From contig NZ_JANJTZ010000066.1 of NCBI RefSeq assembly GCF_024710845.1, positions 186,001-250,000 on the forward strand: 64,000 nt of DNA, read 5' to 3'. The translations under genes were made by a program, and so were the position numbers. Positions 61,699 to 64,000 of this stretch are shown in pieces (position 1 is the first letter of the stretch; every line of letters starts with the position of its first letter). Below the pieces are notes generated by a model. It worked only from the letters and a program-made list of their open reading frames with translations. It was not told the origin of the DNA and ran no database searches. The DNA is from Mesorhizobium sp. Lineage in GTDB: Bacteria > Pseudomonadota > Alphaproteobacteria > Rhizobiales > Rhizobiaceae.

Positions 61699-62976
61699 TT
61701 GATTCAGTCCATCCTGTTCTTTTCGCTGGGCTTTCTGACTGCCGGCTTCCTTGCGCTCATGGTTGCGCCCGCGATCTGGCGCAGGGCCGTGAGCCTCACG
61801 CGCCGGCGGCTGGAAGCATCCCTCCCGCTCTCTGTCAACGAGATCCAGGCCGACAAGGACCGCCTGCGGGCCGAGTTCGCGATGTCGACGCGACGGCTGG
61901 AGATGAGCATCAAGAGCTTTCGCGACAAGGCCTCGGCGCAGATCATCGAGATCAACCGAAACCGCGAGGAGCTGCGGCGGCTCGCCGAAGAGCGCGCCCA
62001 GCGCGACAAGACGATCACCGAACTCGAAGCCCGCGCGGGCGACCTGCGGGTGGAGCTCAAGAACCGCGAGGAACAGCTGCAGCGCCTCGCCGGCCGGCTG
62101 GCCGAAACCGAAAAGGTGCTGGAAGACCGGGCGCGGGAAGTCGAGCGACTCGGCCAGATGTATGACGAAGCGACGCTGTCGGCCAGCAATCGCCAGATCG
62201 AACTGGTCGCGCGCGAAAGCGAGTTCGACCGCATGGCGGGCAATGTCGGCGCGCTGCAGAACGAGCGCAAGGAAGCCGAAAGGCGCCTGCGCGAGATGGC
62301 GGCCGAGAACCGGGCGGCACAGCAGGCGCTCAAGGACGAGCGCAAGCGCGCCGCCGAGCTCGACCGCAAGCTGGAACGCATGACGGCGACCGTGTCCGAC
62401 CGGGAAGACAAGCTCGCCCGCCGCGAAAAGGAACTGGCGCGCATCCGCGACGAGATGAAGACGGCCTCGTTCGGCTCGAACGACCTCGATTCGAAGCTGA
62501 CACAGGCACAGGCCGACCGGGTGAAGCTGGAGGCTGAGGTCGCCGAACTGCAGCTTCAGCTCTCGACGCTTCTGTCCGGCGGCACCGGCGGCGACGTCGA
62601 CAAGGCGGTTTCCAGTCTGCAGCAGGAACGCGATCGCCAGGCGGAGAGGCTCGCCACGCTTGTGCGCGAGAACAAGAAGCTGCGCTCTGAGCTCGAGGCG
62701 ATCGAAAGGTCGAAGGCCGACGACTGGAACGTCGAACGCCGCGACAGCGCGCTGTTGCGCGAACAGATCAACGACCTCGCCGCCGAAATGGTGCATCTCA
62801 CCGCGATGATCGACGGTTCCAACTCGCCGATCACGCAGATCCTCGCCTCGGCGCAGGAGGATTCGGGTGCTGAAGGCGCAGAGCGGATCGTCAGCCTTGC
62901 CGACCGCGTCAAGGCATTGCAGAAGGCTGCGTCGGCGAAGTCAGCCGCGCCAGAGCCGGTGCAAGGCAACCGCTGA
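61699..62976 (+). CDS. Membrane-anchored coiled-coil protein of unknown function
   Basis: A 425-residue protein with one N-terminal transmembrane segment (IQSILFFSLGFLTAGFLALM, residues 2-25). Long heptad-like coiled coils follow, from about residue 50 to 290 and 310 to 380, rich in E, R, K, A and Q. It starts with TTG at 61699; no nearby ATG fits. The C-terminal tail is low-complexity. The topology places the coil in the cytoplasm. It resembles hypothetical proteins of rhizobia, and its position next to the CtrA island and a CtrA-like box suggests a role in envelope or cell-cycle organisation. I do not recognise a named family. Confidence 0.8.
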   Translation: MIQSILFFSLGFLTAGFLALMVAPAIWRRAVSLTRRRLEASLPLSVNEIQADKDRLRAEFAMSTRRLEMSIKSFRDKASAQIIEINRNREELRRLAEERAQRDKTITELEARAGDLRVELKNREEQLQRLAGRLAETEKVLEDRAREVERLGQMYDEATLSASNRQIELVARESEFDRMAGNVGALQNERKEAERRLREMAAENRAAQQALKDERKRAAELDRKLERMTATVSDREDKLARREKELARIRDEMKTASFGSNDLDSKLTQAQADRVKLEAEVAELQLQLSTLLSGGTGGDVDKAVSSLQQERDRQAERLATLVRENKKLRSELEAIERSKADDWNVERRDSALLREQINDLAAEMVHLTAMIDGSNSPITQILASAQEDSGAEGAERIVSLADRVKALQKAASAKSAAPEPVQGNR

Positions 62977-63741
62977 GGCGGCCGCCACGTTCAGGCTGTC
63001 GAAGTCTTCCGCGATCGGGATCCGCACCGTCGTCAACCGCGACATAAGCGCCTCCGGTAGGCCATGTCCCTCGCTGCCGAGAAGCAGGGCCGTGCGTCCG
63101 GTGGCGGGAACTTCGCCGATCTCCATCTCGCCGCGCGGCGACAGAGCGAGGATATTGAAGCCCGCGGCACTCAAGCCGGCGATCATGTCGTCGAGGCTGC
63201 CGGCCCGGGCGAAGGGCGTCTTGAGGATCGCGCCCACCGAGACACGGATGGCCTTGCGGTAGAACGGATCGCAGCAGGTCGCGTCCATGACGACGGCGTC
63301 CGCGCCGAAGGCGGCGGCGTTGCGAAAGATCGATCCCATGTTGTCGTGATTAGCGATCCCGGAGAGCGCCATGACCAGAGCGTTGTCGGGCAAAGCTGCG
63401 AGCAGGTCGCCAAGCGGTTGCGGCTCAGGCCTCCTGCCGATCGCCAGGATGCCGCGATGGATGTGGAACCCCGCGATGCCGTCCATGGTCGCGGCATCGG
63501 CGACGTAGACCGGCACGTGGTCGGGAATCATCGGCAGCAGCTCGTCGAGCCCGCCCACCCTGTTCTCCAGCAGCAGCACCGCCTCGGTTTCGTAGCGGGC
63601 GGCGGAGAGCAGCACGTTGAGCACGACGCGGCCCTCGGCGACGAAGCGGCCCTCGCGGCCGACGAGGTCGCGCTCGCGGATGTCGCGGAAAGCGGCGATG
63701 CGCGGGTCGTTCGGGTCGTCGATGCGGATCAGGCGTTGCAC
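62941..63741 (-). CDS. SpoU/TrmH-family RNA 2'-O-methyltransferase
   Basis: A 266-residue SPOUT methyltransferase. A short N-terminal substrate-binding domain (RFVAEGRVVLNVLL) precedes the SPOUT domain. The motifs ALSGIANHDNMGSIFRNAAAFG, LLGSEGHGL and IPIAEDFDSLNVAAASAVALH form the trefoil-knot SAM site. It probably methylates a ribose in tRNA or rRNA. The gene overlaps the end of the convergent coiled-coil gene by 36 bp. It lies six bases after the P-type ATPase stop. Confidence 0.9.
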   Translation of the reverse strand: MQRLIRIDDPNDPRIAAFRDIRERDLVGREGRFVAEGRVVLNVLLSAARYETEAVLLLENRVGGLDELLPMIPDHVPVYVADAATMDGIAGFHIHRGILAIGRRPEPQPLGDLLAALPDNALVMALSGIANHDNMGSIFRNAAAFGADAVVMDATCCDPFYRKAIRVSVGAILKTPFARAGSLDDMIAGLSAAGFNILALSPRGEMEIGEVPATGRTALLLGSEGHGLPEALMSRLTTVRIPIAEDFDSLNVAAASAVALHRLWRG

Positions 63742-63747
63742 TGCGGT

Positions 63748-64000
63748 TCAGTCAAGGTGGCGGGGCTTCCAGCGCGCCAGAAGCGCGGAGTTCGTTACCA
63801 CGGAGACCGAGGAAAAAGCCATCGCCGCCCCCGCAAGGATCGGCGAAAGCATGCCCAGTGCTGCAAGCGGGATGCCGATCACGTTGTAGAGGAAAGCCCA
63901 GGCGAGGTTGTGCATGATCGTGCGGCGCGTGCGCCGTGCAATGTCGAGCGCGGCGGGCACCAGGCGCAGATCCGGCCGCATCAGCGTGATCGCCGCCGCC
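63748..64000 (-). CDS. Metal-transporting P1B-type ATPase, C-terminal end (truncated by window)
   Basis: Only the last 83 residues are in the window. They read MRPDLRLVPAALDIARRTRR, then NLAWAFLYNVIGIPLAALG, FSSVSVVTNSALLARWKP. This is the C-terminal membrane region of copper/heavy-metal P-type ATPases, including the conserved N..Y (WAFLYN) and the M..S of MAFSSVSVV. Copper export or import is likely, but the metal-binding CPx motif lies outside. The frame stays open to the window edge. Confidence 0.9.
   Translation of the reverse strand, partial: AAAITLMRPDLRLVPAALDIARRTRRTIMHNLAWAFLYNVIGIPLAALGMLSPILAGAAMAFSSVSVVTNSALLARWKPRHLD

Overview
The window is about 65% GC, almost fully coding, and carries no mobile elements. 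It looks like the chromosome of an alphaproteobacterium of the Hyphomicrobiales (rhizobial/Brucella group, probably Phyllobacteriaceae such as Mesorhizobium or a relative). The main support is the right end: sciP, fliJ, ctrA, a receiver-only regulator, chpT and an eipA (DUF1134) gene lie together with GANTC sites in the ctrA promoter. A rhizobial-style CTTGAC/CTATAT promoter precedes a tRNA-Met, and FixK/FNR-type boxes are present. The genus assignment is inference.

Layout. 1-8.9 kb: the 3' part of a single-chain biotin-dependent acyl-CoA carboxylase, converging on a seven-gene operon (SDR, VOC, thioesterase, MaoC hydratase, LivH, LivMG fusion, LivF) that looks like uptake and CoA-dependent catabolism of an organic acid. 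9-15.1 kb: PHA synthase, phasin, a kinase/ATPase fusion, a universal stress protein and a zinc alcohol dehydrogenase, with FixK/FNR boxes in three promoters. 15.1-27.3 kb: a complete nitrate assimilation run, nasT-nasS-nrtA-nrtB-nrtD-nirB-nirD-nasA-cysG. Its nrtA leader shows an NtrC-like site, a sigma-54 promoter, ANTAR-type hairpins and a terminator. 27.4-31.6 kb: phosphoketolase plus an acetate kinase-PduL fusion, again with FixK-type boxes upstream.

32-37 kb: a BMP-family (nucleoside-type) ABC importer. 37.2-40.1 kb: an ALDH7 dehydrogenase and a CaiB CoA-transferase. 40.2-47.6 kb: a hydrolase and a peptide-type ABC importer (with a DppC-DppD fusion) divergent from a GntR regulator. 47.6-53 kb: a TRAP transporter (DctQM fusion plus DctP), a LysR regulator and an amidohydrolase. 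53-57 kb: tRNA-Met, a GnnA/GnnB-like sugar oxidoreductase/aminotransferase pair, and mnmA. 57-61.7 kb: the CtrA cell-cycle island. 61.7-64 kb: a membrane-anchored coiled-coil protein, a SpoU-type RNA methyltransferase and the end of a P-type metal ATPase.

The most interesting reading is a low-oxygen carbon module. Phosphoketolase would make acetyl-phosphate. The AckA-PduL fusion could convert that to ATP plus acetate or to acetyl-CoA. PHA synthase and phasin would store the acetyl units, and boxes of one regulator type (TTGA(T/G)-N4-(A/G)TCAA) precede most of these genes. The second is the nitrate operon leader, in which a nitrogen-status promoter and a nitrate-sensing antitermination leader can be read base by base. 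All functional assignments come from reading the sequence; no database search was run.
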